NCBI RefSeq assembly: GCF_001705665.1
Contig: NZ_MDHA01000021.1
Span: forward strand, 186,001-250,000
DNA from: Thioclava sp. SK-1
Lineage (GTDB): Bacteria > Pseudomonadota > Alphaproteobacteria > Rhodobacterales > Rhodobacteraceae
DNA length: 64,000 bases
Direction: 5' to 3'
In this document: positions 27,154 to 35,934 of the stretch, piece after piece
How positions within the stretch are numbered: the first letter of the stretch is position 1
Layout: each line of letters opens with the position of its first letter
The notes under the pieces: generated by a model
Told to the model about the DNA's origin: nothing
The model's input: only the letters and a program-made list of their open reading frames with translations
Database searches by the model: none
Position numbers and translations under genes: made by a program

Positions 27154-27752
27154 GCCAATGTACCAAGATGGGCGTCAAGAAAGTCCAACCGGTCCTGCCC
27201 CCAGAACCGCTGATCGCTTTCGCGCACGATATAGAATGGCGCGCCGAACACGCCTTGGACGATAGCGCTATCCAAATTTTTCTCATAGGTGATGGCGCCA
27301 TCGAACAGACCTGTGGTCACCAAGGCTTCGTCAAAGCCTGTATCGCGCAGAATGTCGCGGATCACGTCATCTTGGCTAATGTCGCGGTCGTCGGCCCATA
27401 GCGCACGCAAAATCCCGTGCACCAGAGGCCCGACCGGGGCAGCGCCGGAATTCTGCGCTGCGATAATCGCATAAGACGCCGGCGCAGGGTTGGGGGGATA
27501 AATCGTCGGCTGTGCGACCATTTTCATCCCCATCCGATCGGCCCAGCGGTCCAGCTCTTGCCGGCGGTAGTCCATGCGGCTGGGATGGCGCGCTGCCGGG
27601 CGTGTGCCACCCGTGCGATCAAACAGCGCCAGAAGGTCCAGCGGACGATAGATGATCTGCGCCCCGTGTCGGGCCGCGATGTCTTCCAGCCGCAGCCCCG
27701 CGAGATAGGTCCAAGGAGAGAAAACTGAGAAATAATAGTCGATATGAGCCAT
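27150..27752 (-). CDS. 2-hydroxychromene-2-carboxylate isomerase family (DsbA fold)
   Basis: About 200 aa. It opens MAHIDYYFSVFSPWTYLAG, the family's N-terminal strand with a serine in place of the DsbA cysteine pair. RPLDLLALFDRTGG and the helical insert WADRMGMKMV follow. The C-terminal half carries GVFGAPFYIVRESDQRFWGQDRLDFL, with the cis-proline GAPFY. In known members this glutathione-dependent enzyme acts in naphthalene/PAH degradation, though most family proteins are uncharacterised. The start at 27752 has AGGA nine bases upstream; six extra residues are possible from 27770. Confidence 0.88.
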   Translation of the reverse strand: MAHIDYYFSVFSPWTYLAGLRLEDIAARHGAQIIYRPLDLLALFDRTGGTRPAARHPSRMDYRRQELDRWADRMGMKMVAQPTIYPPNPAPASYAIIAAQNSGAAPVGPLVHGILRALWADDRDISQDDVIRDILRDTGFDEALVTTGLFDGAITYEKNLDSAIVQGVFGAPFYIVRESDQRFWGQDRLDFLDAHLGTLA

Positions 27753-27882
27753 TTCGACAGGTCCTGACATGCGCTTGAGGTTTGATTGGAGAGTAACCCG
27801 GTGCTAAGGCATGCGCAATCCAAGCGAATCCTTGCCGTGACCGTCGATGATACGGGGACGGCCCCTCCCGGAGCTCTTTGAT

Positions 27883-28902
27883 ATGCCAGCCATGACCGAA
27901 CCGAAACTGATTTCCGGCAATGCCAATAAGTTGCTTGCCCAATCGATCGCCCGCCGCATGTCCATGCACCGCGGGATGTCGGTTGGTCTGGTTGATGCCC
28001 GCGTTGAGCGGTTCAACGATGCTGAGATATTCGTCGAGGTGTTCGAGAATGTGCGCGGCGAAGATATGTATATTATCCAGTCGACGTCGAACCCGGCCAA
28101 TGACAATCTGATGGAACTGTTGATCATGACCGATGCGTTAAAGCGGTCATCGGCAGATCGTATCACCGCTGTGATCCCGTATTTTGGCTATGCGCGCCAA
28201 GATCGCCGCGCCAAGGCCCGCACGCCGATTTCGGCCAAGCTGGTTGCGAACCTGTTGACCGAGGCCGGTGTGGACCGCATATTGACACTGGATCTGCATG
28301 CGGCACAGATTCAGGGCTTCTTTGATATTCCGGTAGACAACCTTTATGCGGCGCCGGTCTTTGCGTTGGACATCTTGCATAATTTCAAAGGCCAGCTGGA
28401 CGACGTGATGGTGGTATCGCCTGACGTGGGTGGTGTGGCGCGTGCGCGAGAATTGGCCAAGCGGATTTCGGCCCCATTGGCGATCGTGGACAAGCGCCGC
28501 GAAAAGGCTGGCGAAGTGTCGGGCATGACCGTGATCGGGGATGTGACCGGCAAGAAATGTATCATCGTTGACGACATGTGCGACACGGCGGGCACGCTGT
28601 GCAAAGCCGCCGAAGTGCTGCTGGAAGCGGGCGCTACCGAGGTTCACGCCTATATCACTCATGGGGTTATGTCCGGCCCCGCAGTGGAGCGTGTGACCAA
28701 TTCGGTAATGAAATCGCTGGTTATTACGGACTCGATCCAACCAACGCAGGCGGTTTTGGATTGCCCCAATATCCGCATCGTTCCTACTGCGCCGGTCTTC
28801 GCGCAGGCGATCTTGAACACATGGTCGGGCACGTCGGTATCATCGCTGTTTGAAACTGACACATTGGTTCCGATTTATGAGGGGATGTATTCGCAAGGCT
28901 AA
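27883..28902 (+). CDS. prs: Ribose-phosphate pyrophosphokinase
   Basis: Makes PRPP from ribose 5-phosphate and ATP for purine, pyrimidine, histidine, tryptophan and NAD synthesis. The protein is 339 aa. Motifs: [24 protein letters not shown], the flexible loop [17 protein letters not shown], the metal site [13 protein letters not shown], and the PRPP-binding [16 protein letters not shown] near residue 225. GGAG lies nine bases before ATG 27883; the frame extends 12 residues further upstream without support. It feeds purF (6.5 kb) and, through nicotinate PRTase, nadE (48 kb). Confidence 0.96.
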   Translation: MPAMTEPKLISGNANKLLAQSIARRMSMHRGMSVGLVDARVERFNDAEIFVEVFENVRGEDMYIIQSTSNPANDNLMELLIMTDALKRSSADRITAVIPYFGYARQDRRAKARTPISAKLVANLLTEAGVDRILTLDLHAAQIQGFFDIPVDNLYAAPVFALDILHNFKGQLDDVMVVSPDVGGVARARELAKRISAPLAIVDKRREKAGEVSGMTVIGDVTGKKCIIVDDMCDTAGTLCKAAEVLLEAGATEVHAYITHGVMSGPAVERVTNSVMKSLVITDSIQPTQAVLDCPNIRIVPTAPVFAQAILNTWSGTSVSSLFETDTLVPIYEGMYSQG

Positions 28903-28930
28903 GCGCCCCCCGCAATACTGACGTTTTTGC

Positions 28931-28963
28931 AAAACGCCTGCCGGTTTCACTGGCAGGCGTTTT
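28931..28963 (+). terminator. Intrinsic terminator after prs
   Basis: AAAACGCCTGCC and GGCAGGCGTTTT form a 12-bp stem around GGTTTCACT, with T's at the 3' end. Confidence 0.9.
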
Positions 28964-29033
28964 TAATGGTTGGCCTGTCGTGCAGCGGCTCTGTTCCCTG
29001 CCCCACACACGCCCCACATCTGGCCAAAACGCG

Positions 29034-29063
29034 AAACGGCCGCCCCGATCCGGGCGGCCGTTT
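29034..29063. terminator. Terminator downstream of the TRAP operon
   Basis: AAACGGCCGCCC and GGGCGGCCGTTT form a perfect 12-bp stem with a 6-base loop. The A/T ends make it usable from both strands. It lies 25 bases past the dctM stop on the minus strand. Confidence 0.88.
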
Positions 29064-29087
29064 GCTGTGTCATGATTGTGGGTTGGC

Positions 29088-30476
29088 CTATTTCACGATG
29101 ATCTCTGGCCCCATGGACATGGTTGGCAGCCACGTGGACAGGAACGGCATATAGGTGATCATGATCAAGAACACGAACAGCACGGCCAGGAAGGGCGCTG
29201 CAGCCTTGACCACACGCATCATCGGCATGCCGGCAACACCAGAGGTTACGAACAGATTCAGACCTACAGGCGGCGTAATCATCCCGATTTCCATATTCAC
29301 CACCATGATGATGCCCAGGTGGATCGGGTCCACGCCCAGCTCCATCGCGATGGGGAAGACCAGCGGCGCCACGATCACGATCAGCCCCGAAGGTTCCATG
29401 AACTGACCACCGATCAACAAGATCACATTGACCACAATCAGGAACATGATCTTAGACATGCCCGCGCCCAGCATCGCCTCTGCGACCTTTTGCGGGATCT
29501 GCTCATCTGTAAGAACATGTTTCAAGATCAGCGCGTTGGCGATGATGAACATCAAGGTGATGGTCAGCTTACCGGCATCAAACAGGGTCTTGCGGGTGTC
29601 CTTGTGGAACAAGGCTGTCACCAAGGCGATGGGTTTGGACAGCAAGCTGCGCTTGCTTTCGCCTTCATTAAGCGGGCCCATATCTTTGTAGATGAAGTTT
29701 GCCACCAGCCACGCGTAGATAGAGGCAACCGCGGCCGCTTCGGTGGGGGTAAAGATCGCCCCGGTGATACCTGGAATACCGTAGATCCCGACCATGATAA
29801 TCACGATCAACATCAAACCCCAGAACGCGTCTTTGAAGCTTGCGAAAATTTCGGCCCAGCCTGCGAACTCGCCTTTAGGCATCTTTTTGATCCGGGCGAA
29901 AATATAGATCGCGATCATCAGCATCAGACCAGCCAATAGGCCCGGAATAACACCCGCCAGGAACATCCGGCCAACCGACACTTCGACGGTGGACGCATAA
30001 ACCACCATAACGATCGACGGCGGGATCAAAATACCCAAGGTGCCCGCGTTACAGATCACGCCTGCGGCAAAGTCCTTGGTGTAGCCCATTTTTTGCATCG
30101 CCGCGATGACGATTGTTCCGATGGCCACAACGGTGGCGGGCGATGACCCGGACAGGGCAGCAAAAATCATACAGGCGAACACGCCGGCAATCGCCAGACC
30201 ACCGTGGAAATGGCCCACACATGCGATCGCAAAACGCACGATCCGCGTGGCCACACCGCCGGTCGACATGAACGAAGACGCAAGGATAAAGAACGGAATA
30301 GCCAGCAGCGTATAGTGCCCTGCCATCGCCTGGTATAGCGACTGCGCGACAGAGGCCAGCGAGGTCTCGGAAAACGCCAGTAGGAAGATGATTGACGACA
30401 GACCCAACGAAACGGCGATCGGCACACCAATCAGCAGCAGACCGACGATCATGCAGAAAAGAAGAACGACATCCAT
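29088..30476 (-). CDS. dctM: TRAP transporter large permease (DctM)
   Basis: 462 aa with about 12 predicted membrane helices. It carries typical TRAP-M segments: GVPIAVSLGLSS, AIPFFILASSFMSTGG, SGSSPATVVAIGTIVIAAMQKMGY, GTLGILIPPSIVMVVYA and PPVGLNLFVTSGVAG. It forms the sodium-driven substrate channel with the small subunit. The length is slightly above the usual ~430 aa because of an extra hydrophilic loop (about residues 260-285: GPLNEGESKRSLLSKP). It starts 3 bases after the dctQ stop. The extended DctQ and large DctM resemble systems taking up dicarboxylate- or keto-acid-type substrates, but the substrate is unknown. Confidence 0.94.
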   Translation of the reverse strand: MDVVLLFCMIVGLLLIGVPIAVSLGLSSIIFLLAFSETSLASVAQSLYQAMAGHYTLLAIPFFILASSFMSTGGVATRIVRFAIACVGHFHGGLAIAGVFACMIFAALSGSSPATVVAIGTIVIAAMQKMGYTKDFAAGVICNAGTLGILIPPSIVMVVYASTVEVSVGRMFLAGVIPGLLAGLMLMIAIYIFARIKKMPKGEFAGWAEIFASFKDAFWGLMLIVIIMVGIYGIPGITGAIFTPTEAAAVASIYAWLVANFIYKDMGPLNEGESKRSLLSKPIALVTALFHKDTRKTLFDAGKLTITLMFIIANALILKHVLTDEQIPQKVAEAMLGAGMSKIMFLIVVNVILLIGGQFMEPSGLIVIVAPLVFPIAMELGVDPIHLGIIMVVNMEIGMITPPVGLNLFVTSGVAGMPMMRVVKAAAPFLAVLFVFLIMITYMPFLSTWLPTMSMGPEIIVK

Positions 30477-30479
30477 GAT

Positions 30480-31163
30480 TTATTCCTCGTGATGGCCGCG
30501 CGCGACGCGCTCGACTTCTTCTTCAGCTTCGTGGCTGACAATCAGGCTGGACTGACGCCCGGCAATGACACGCATCGTCGCCTGGATGACACGCAAAAGG
30601 GTCAGCGCCACACCAAAGGGCAAAATGAAATAAGGGATCACTCGGGGCAGTTTATCATAAGCCTCGCCCATATTAATCGCCCCTTCCAACCAACGGAAAA
30701 TCGCAATCATCGGCACCTGATCAGTTTCATACCATGCCTGATCGCGGGTCTTTTCAAACCCGGTGGGGAACCAGTGTCCTGCAGTCCGGTCAAGCCCGGC
30801 ATAGGGGGCCCAGTAATCCCACGCGCCCTTCATCAGCAACACAGTATACAGCAAACAGCACAGCGCCGAGATAACGGCCAGAACCATTTTCCCCTTGGAC
30901 GGCAACATGTTGATGATGGCATCAACACCCAGATGCGCCGTCTTTTTGAAGCTGTATGAAATACCAAGGATCACCAGCCATGCGAACAAGATCAACGTGA
31001 CTTCAAGCCCCCAGATCAGCGCATGATTGAAGACATAGCGAAGCACCACATTGACGAAGGTAATCACAACCATCGCCCCAAGAAGCCCACCGATAACGTT
31101 CTCTTCTAACGCATCAATGAAAGCCCCCAGCGGTCCGCGCGGCTTAGAGTTATAGCCGGACAT
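30480..31163 (-). CDS. dctQ: TRAP transporter small permease (DctQ)
   Basis: About 227 aa. Four predicted helices include the family's WGLEVTLILFAWLVILGISYSFKKTAHLGVDAI segment. An internal hydrophilic region (about 115-170: GAWDYWAPYAGLDRT...) makes it longer than typical DctQ (~160-180 aa). ATG 31163 (MSGYNSKPRG) follows an AGGGGGCAGGA ribosome-binding stretch; the upstream in-frame extension to 31250 is unlikely. It bridges DctM to the membrane complex. Confidence 0.9.
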   Translation of the reverse strand: MSGYNSKPRGPLGAFIDALEENVIGGLLGAMVVITFVNVVLRYVFNHALIWGLEVTLILFAWLVILGISYSFKKTAHLGVDAIINMLPSKGKMVLAVISALCCLLYTVLLMKGAWDYWAPYAGLDRTAGHWFPTGFEKTRDQAWYETDQVPMIAIFRWLEGAINMGEAYDKLPRVIPYFILPFGVALTLLRVIQATMRVIAGRQSSLIVSHEAEEEVERVARGHHEE

Positions 31164-31280
31164 TCCTGCCCCCTTTGTTCGGGTTTCTCTTTCGGGTTGG
31201 ATGGGACGGCGCGCATATCTTGGGCCAGATCCCCAACCGTGACAGACCATCAGCCCAAGTCACGGATCTTTCAGTGAACA

Positions 31281-31303
31281 GGCCCCGCAAATTGCGCGGG
31301 GCC
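31281..31303 (-). promoter_or_regulatory. Intercistronic stem-loop between dctP and dctQ
   Basis: GGCCCCGC (31281-31288) pairs with GCGGGGCC (31296-31303) around AAATTGC. It lies in the gap of about 175 bases between the dctP stop and dctQ start, much longer than the dctQ-dctM gap. It could stabilise the dctP message or partly terminate transcription, giving more binding protein than permease. Confidence 0.6.
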
Positions 31304-31338
31304 CGCCAAATATCAGGGGCAGCCCATCGGCCAGACCC

Positions 31339-32352
31339 TTAGTGTTTCGCGTTGATTTCCTGTGCAGCGGCGATGTTATCGGCACCAACGTCGGCTTCAA
31401 ACTCGCTCCACACTGGTTTCATCGCATCAACCCATGCCTGACGTTGCTCAGGTGTCAGCTCACGCACTTCGGAACCGGCATCGATCACAGCCTGACGGTT
31501 GTCAGCGTCAACTTCTGCGATGGCTGCGTTACGCTCGGTCGAAACCTCATCCATGATGCGGGCCAGGTCGGTGCGCAGACCTTCGTCCAGACCATCCCAC
31601 CAATCAACGGACACAACGACCATATAGTCCAGCAGGCCGTGGTTGGTTTCTGTGATCCCATCTTGCACTTCAAAGAATTTCTGACCGTAGATGTTGGACC
31701 AGGTATTTTCCTGACCATCTACAACGCCGGTTTGCAACGCGCCATATACTTCCGAGAAAGCCATCGGCTGCGGGCTGGCATCCAGTGCTTTCATCTGTGC
31801 GACCAAAACATCGGAGGGCTGAACGCGGAATTTCAGGCCCGCGGCATCGGTTGGCATTACCAGCGGCTTATTGGCCGAGAATTGTTTCAGACCATTGTGC
31901 CAAAACGCCAGACCAGACAGGCCGCGACGCTCCATCGATGCCATCATGTTCTGACCGGCTTCGGATTGCTGGAATTCCTCAACCGCGTCCATGTTTTTGA
32001 ACATGAAGGGCAGATCGAAGATGCGGAATACTTTGGTGAAGGTTTCAAATTTCGACAGCGACGGTGCCGCCATCTGAACGTCGCCTTGCAGCATCGCTTC
32101 CAGAACCTGATCATCGTTATACAGGGTCGAGTTCGGGTAAACTTCAACACAGGCTGTGCCGTTCAGCTCGTCATTCACACGCTCTGCAAACAGCGCAGCA
32201 GCGATGCCTTTAGGGTGCTTGTCAGAGTTGGTAACATGGCTGAACTTGATGACGGTCTCGCCGGCGTCACATGCGGCTGCGGCCATACCGGTGGTAGCGG
32301 CCAAAGCGGTGGATGCCAATGCAAGCGCCTTTACAGCGTTAAGTGCGGTCAT
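31339..32352 (-). CDS. dctP: TRAP transporter substrate-binding protein (DctP)
   Basis: 337 aa with a signal peptide (VKALALASTALAATTGMAAAA). The mature protein begins DAGETVIKFSHVTNSDKHPKG. The DctP-type core includes FRVQPSDVLVAQMKALDASPQPMAFSEVYGALQTGVVDGQENTWSNIY, with the substrate-carboxylate arginine in FRVQ near residue 165. It binds the solute in the periplasm and delivers it to DctQM. ATG 32352 follows GGGAGG. In this operon the binding protein comes first, a common layout. Confidence 0.95.
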   Translation of the reverse strand: MTALNAVKALALASTALAATTGMAAAACDAGETVIKFSHVTNSDKHPKGIAAALFAERVNDELNGTACVEVYPNSTLYNDDQVLEAMLQGDVQMAAPSLSKFETFTKVFRIFDLPFMFKNMDAVEEFQQSEAGQNMMASMERRGLSGLAFWHNGLKQFSANKPLVMPTDAAGLKFRVQPSDVLVAQMKALDASPQPMAFSEVYGALQTGVVDGQENTWSNIYGQKFFEVQDGITETNHGLLDYMVVVSVDWWDGLDEGLRTDLARIMDEVSTERNAAIAEVDADNRQAVIDAGSEVRELTPEQRQAWVDAMKPVWSEFEADVGADNIAAAQEINAKH

Positions 32353-32768
32353 AAGTGATCCTCCCAAGATCTATCGGCGCGACTGCCGCGCCGTCCTTCC
32401 GGAATAAGGTTTGCTTGAGCCATGCACCACACGCAACCGTGATATGAGAAATTAAATAACTTCAATAAATTCAATACAATACAAGGCATACCGCCGAATA
32501 GGCCAAGTAATGCGTGCGGATTTTCACACACCCCATCACGCGCCTGTGCGAAATATTGCACAGCACCAGCCGCTATTGCAGCGCAGCAATGATCACGCGC
32601 TCGCACAGCCCCCCTCACCACGCACTCAGTTTACCGGGCAGTCAGTTCGCCGGGCGATCAGGACGTCAACGGGCACCACCACATCTACAGACGCCAGATG
32701 ATCAATCGGCGTCACAGATCTGATCAATTGGAATTGGGATCACCGATCGGCATCGCCCTGCCCTTAGG
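32353..32768. other. 416-base gap upstream of dctP
   Basis: No convincing gene is present; small open frames here lack ribosome-binding sites and family features. The dctP-proximal part (about 32440-32500) is AT-rich (TTAAATAACTTCAATAAATTC-like) against a GC-rich background and is the likely TRAP operon promoter. The rest shows no repeat or hairpin that I could support. Confidence 0.5.
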
Positions 32769-33809
32769 TCAGGACAATTGCGCCAGGAAGCGATCCACCT
32801 CGGCCGAAGTCGTGGCCCAAGAACACACCAGACGGGCCAAGATTTGCTCATCCGCGGGACCGGTCCGCGATGGATCATCGGGCCAGTAATAATAGCGCGC
32901 CCCCGCCGCATGTAATTTATCATGTGCACTGCGCGGCAAGGTCGCAAAGACCTCATTGGCCTGAACCGGATGCGCCACACTGCCGCCGGCAGCCAGGATG
33001 CCATCCGACAGGCGCTTGGCCATACGGTTGGCTTGCCCTGCCAGCCGCAGCCATAGGCCGCTGTCCAGATAGGCCATCATCTGCGCTGCAAGATAGCGCA
33101 TCTTTGACGTTACATGCCCGCCGCGTTTCATCAGATCCGCGAAACCTTCCGCCAGCTCCGGGGTCAGAAACACAATCGCCTCAACAGCCAGACAGCCGTT
33201 CTTGGTGCCACCGAAACTGAGCACATCGACACCCGATATCAGCTGCCCAGGTGTGCAATTCAGCGCAGAGACAGCATTGGCAAAACGCGCACCGTCCATG
33301 TGCACATACAACCCGGCCTGATGCGCCACGTCAGCAATCGCTGCCACCTCATCAGGGGAGTAAAGCGCGCCTGCCTCGGTGACATTGGTCAACGATACCA
33401 TACCACGCAGCGCATCAAGCTGACACACATGTTTGGTATAGGTGATAGCCGTCTTCAGCGCCGCCGCCGTGAATTTGTTATCCGCCCCGTCCAGCAGCAC
33501 CAGCTCGGCGTTGCGGGTGTAAAACAACGGCGCGTCTTTTTCATCTTCGACAATATGCGCATGACGATGGGTGAAGATCATCCCTTCGGAATCCGTCAAC
33601 GCCGCACATGACAGCGCATTGGCCGCGGTGCCGGTGGACACCAAGAACACCTGCGCCTGCGGGGCATCCAACAAAATTCGCAGCTGCGCCTGCACCGCCG
33701 CCGACAGCGGATCCGCACCATAAGACGGCACATGCCCGTCATTGGCCGCCATCATCGCCTGCATGATCCGGGGTGCGACGCCCGATGTATTGTCAGATGT
33801 AAAATTCAC
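32769..33809 (-). CDS. ltaE: Low-specificity L-threonine aldolase
   Basis: 346 aa PLP enzyme cleaving L-threonine/allo-threonine to glycine and acetaldehyde. It opens NFTSDNTSGVAPRIMQAM. Motifs include VSTGTAANALS, HIVEDEKDAP, LYVHMDGARFANA and the PLP-lysine segment SFGGTKNGCLAVEA (Lys near residue 205). The start is GTG 33809, overlapping the stop of the upstream cysteine-cluster gene (GTGA), so expression may be coupled although the two functions are unrelated. It supplies glycine/one-carbon metabolism. Confidence 0.93.
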   Translation of the reverse strand: MNFTSDNTSGVAPRIMQAMMAANDGHVPSYGADPLSAAVQAQLRILLDAPQAQVFLVSTGTAANALSCAALTDSEGMIFTHRHAHIVEDEKDAPLFYTRNAELVLLDGADNKFTAAALKTAITYTKHVCQLDALRGMVSLTNVTEAGALYSPDEVAAIADVAHQAGLYVHMDGARFANAVSALNCTPGQLISGVDVLSFGGTKNGCLAVEAIVFLTPELAEGFADLMKRGGHVTSKMRYLAAQMMAYLDSGLWLRLAGQANRMAKRLSDGILAAGGSVAHPVQANEVFATLPRSAHDKLHAAGARYYYWPDDPSRTGPADEQILARLVCSWATTSAEVDRFLAQLS

Positions 33810-34255
33810 GACAGATCTTCAATCGTATACTGATCCCAATCATCTTCTGGGATGTCACTTTCAGACACGGTCCAACCTTTGACCGACCGCCCCTCTTGAT
33901 GGATGGTCTCATGCGACCCCGAGACCAGATAGTGCCACGATTCCAACGGCTTTTCTTCAAATCTTAAACGGTAGGCACAGCTGCGCGGCATCCAATAGGC
34001 GATCTGGCTGATCGATTCCGGTGTCAGGCGAACACATTCGGGGACATATTTATGCCGGGTGTCGTATTTTGAACATCGGCACGTCGCGCCATCCAACAAA
34101 CGGCAGGCTACGCGGGTAAATTCCACCTCTCCTGTGTCTTCATATTCCAGCTTGTTCAGACAGCATTTTCCACAACCATCGCACAGCGCCTCCCATTCAG
34201 GAGTCGTCAATTGCGAGAGCGGCAAAGTCCAAAAATTAGGGCGCATTTTATCCAT
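33806..34255 (-). CDS. UPF0260 / YcgN-type cysteine-cluster protein
   Basis: 149 aa with the family's cysteine arrangement: WEALCDGCGKCCLNKLE (about residues 20-36), ACRLLDGATCRCSKYDTRHKYVPECVRL (about 50-78) and PRSCAYRLR. These probably bind a metal or Fe-S centre. The C-terminal WHYLVSGSHETIHQEGRSVKGW segment is typical. The biochemical role is unknown. It lies between ribF (47 bases upstream) and ltaE (4-base overlap) in one direction. Confidence 0.9.
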   Translation of the reverse strand: MDKMRPNFWTLPLSQLTTPEWEALCDGCGKCCLNKLEYEDTGEVEFTRVACRLLDGATCRCSKYDTRHKYVPECVRLTPESISQIAYWMPRSCAYRLRFEEKPLESWHYLVSGSHETIHQEGRSVKGWTVSESDIPEDDWDQYTIEDLS

Positions 34256-34302
34256 CTGGCGAGATTTGCCATTTCAGCGCAAATTGCAATGGGTCAGCAG
34301 GG

Positions 34303-35226
34303 TCAGCGCGTCAAAATTTCGCGCGCTTGATCACAATCCAGCTGCATCTGAACAATCAACGCATCCAGACCGTCGAATTTCAGCTCGGGGCGTAGATACT
34401 CAACAAGCGCGACCGACAGATGCGCACCATAAAGATCACCGCTGAAATCCAGCAGGAATGTTTCAAGATTGGGGGTGTTTTCGCCAAACATCGGCCGCAC
34501 GCCCAAACTGGACGCACCAAGATATGTGCCCTTATGCGGCCCGGTCAGCACATCGACACGCACCGCATAAACGCCCAGCTTGGGCAAATGCAAACCGGCC
34601 ACCGACATATTCGCCGTGGGGTAGCCCAATTCACGGCCGCGTTTTTCGCCGTGAACCACCTCTCCTTCGATTCGGTGCAGATGACCCAGCATGGCAGCGG
34701 CATCTTCTGGCCGCCCCTGCGTCAGAGCCAGACGGATCGCGGTTGACGAAATCTCTATTCCGTCTTGATGCAATAAAGGCGCGACCGTGACATCAAACCC
34801 CGCCTGTTGTCCCAAACGTATCAGATCACCGGCGTCGGCTGCACGTTTGCGGCCAAAGCGGAAGTCCTGCCCCACCACCACATGGCGCACACCCAGACCA
34901 TCCACCAGAACGTTTTTGACAAATCCCTGCGCATCCATACCGGATAAGGTGGCATCAAAAGGCAGCTCATAAAGCTGATCAACGCCCAGTCGTGCCAGTC
35001 GGTTCGCCCGTGCCTCGGGATTCATCAAACGAAATGGCGCAGTCGTTCGGGCGAAAAATTCGCGCGGGTGGGGTTCAAAAGTCACCACCCCCAGCGGCAC
35101 GCCCTTGCGCCGCGCCAGATCCAAAACCGATTGATGGCCCAGATGAATCCCATCAAAATTCCCAAGCGCGACCGAAGCGCCCCGCGCGGCATGGTCAATA
35201 TCTTGCCAATGGCGGTTGATGTGCAT
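34303..35226 (-). CDS. ribF: Bifunctional riboflavin kinase / FAD synthetase
   Basis: Converts riboflavin to FMN and FMN to FAD. The protein is 307 aa. The N-terminal nucleotidyltransferase domain has ALGNFDGIHLGHQSVL (residues 21-36) and VVVGQDFRFGRKRAAD near 115. The C-terminal flavokinase domain has GRELGYPTANM near 200, GVYAVRVD, and NLETFLLDFSGDLYG near 265. The flavins would serve the Old Yellow Enzyme above among many others. It is followed by the cysteine-cluster gene and ltaE on the same strand. Confidence 0.95.
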   Translation of the reverse strand: MHINRHWQDIDHAARGASVALGNFDGIHLGHQSVLDLARRKGVPLGVVTFEPHPREFFARTTAPFRLMNPEARANRLARLGVDQLYELPFDATLSGMDAQGFVKNVLVDGLGVRHVVVGQDFRFGRKRAADAGDLIRLGQQAGFDVTVAPLLHQDGIEISSTAIRLALTQGRPEDAAAMLGHLHRIEGEVVHGEKRGRELGYPTANMSVAGLHLPKLGVYAVRVDVLTGPHKGTYLGASSLGVRPMFGENTPNLETFLLDFSGDLYGAHLSVALVEYLRPELKFDGLDALIVQMQLDCDQAREILTR

Positions 35227-35269
35227 AACCCGTTCGGTCCCACCTTGCCGGCGGGCACCGCCGGGTGTC

Positions 35270-35713
35270 TTAGTTGCGCGAGGGTGCCAAAACCACAGCC
35301 TCGCCCTTTAACACAACCGTATCGCCCACCAGACAGCGGGTTTCAAGGGTCACGCGACGCTTCACCGGATCAACCGCCATCACGGTCACGCGGGCTTCGA
35401 CGATATCGCCGGGCCGCACTGGGGCGGTGAATTTCAGCGATTGCGACAGGTAGATTGTGCCGTGGCCGGGCAATTGCTCTCCGATCACCGCTGAAATCAA
35501 CCCGGCTGATAACATACCATGCGCAATACGCCCCTTGAACAGCGTGTCTTCAGCGTAGGTCTGATCCAGATGCACCGGATTGCGATCGGTCGAAACTTCC
35601 GCAAACAGCGTGATGTCATGATCCGTGATCGTTTTATGCAAGTTGCGCATCATGCCAACTTCCAAATCCTCAATGAAGATCGTGCCGATGCGAATTAGGT
35701 CCATAATGGTCAT
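35270..35713 (-). CDS. MaoC-type (R)-specific enoyl-CoA hydratase domain protein
   Basis: 147 aa single hot-dog domain. The hydratase motif is FAEVSTDRNPVHLDQTYAEDTLFKGRIAHGML (about 37-68), with the catalytic Asp/His pair in D-xxxx-H, then LPGHGTIYLSQSLKFTAPVRPGD. Such proteins hydrate trans-2-enoyl-CoA and often feed polyhydroxyalkanoate or beta-oxidation. AGGAGG lies eight bases before ATG 35713, overriding a longer frame to 35791. It precedes ribF on the same strand by 43 bases, with no functional link evident. Confidence 0.9.
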   Translation of the reverse strand: MTIMDLIRIGTIFIEDLEVGMMRNLHKTITDHDITLFAEVSTDRNPVHLDQTYAEDTLFKGRIAHGMLSAGLISAVIGEQLPGHGTIYLSQSLKFTAPVRPGDIVEARVTVMAVDPVKRRVTLETRCLVGDTVVLKGEAVVLAPSRN

Positions 35714-35881
35714 CGTGCTGCCCTCCTGAAAGGCCCTCATGTTGCAGTGCAGCATAGCAGGTGCAGCACAAAAATCAATATTAGAGAGCAATAAGATTTC
35801 TTCAAGTAATACCTTATGGCAACAAAGTTACTTTTGTAATTCCAAATGGCAATATCATGAGGCAAGCGGTTCAAACCAAAG

Positions 35882-35911
35882 AAAAACCCCCTGCCCCGCG
35901 GGCAGAGGGTT
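35882..35911 (-). terminator. Intrinsic terminator after the HAD phosphatase gene
   Basis: Read on the minus strand: ACCCTCTGCCC / GGGCAGGGGGT with a short CGC loop and one mismatch, then TTTTTC. It lies 24 bases after the HAD stop. Confidence 0.85.
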
Positions 35912-35934
35912 CGATAAATTCGGGAAGAGTGGGC

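Noticed and set aside
29076-29939. 287-codon His/Asp/Gln-rich plus-strand frame opposite dctM
   Set aside because: Antisense of hydrophobic helices gives a spurious His/Gln/Asp-rich sequence; no ribosome site.
31342-32358. 338-codon plus-strand frame opposite dctP
   Set aside because: A shadow of the high-GC dctP gene; no start signal or protein family features.
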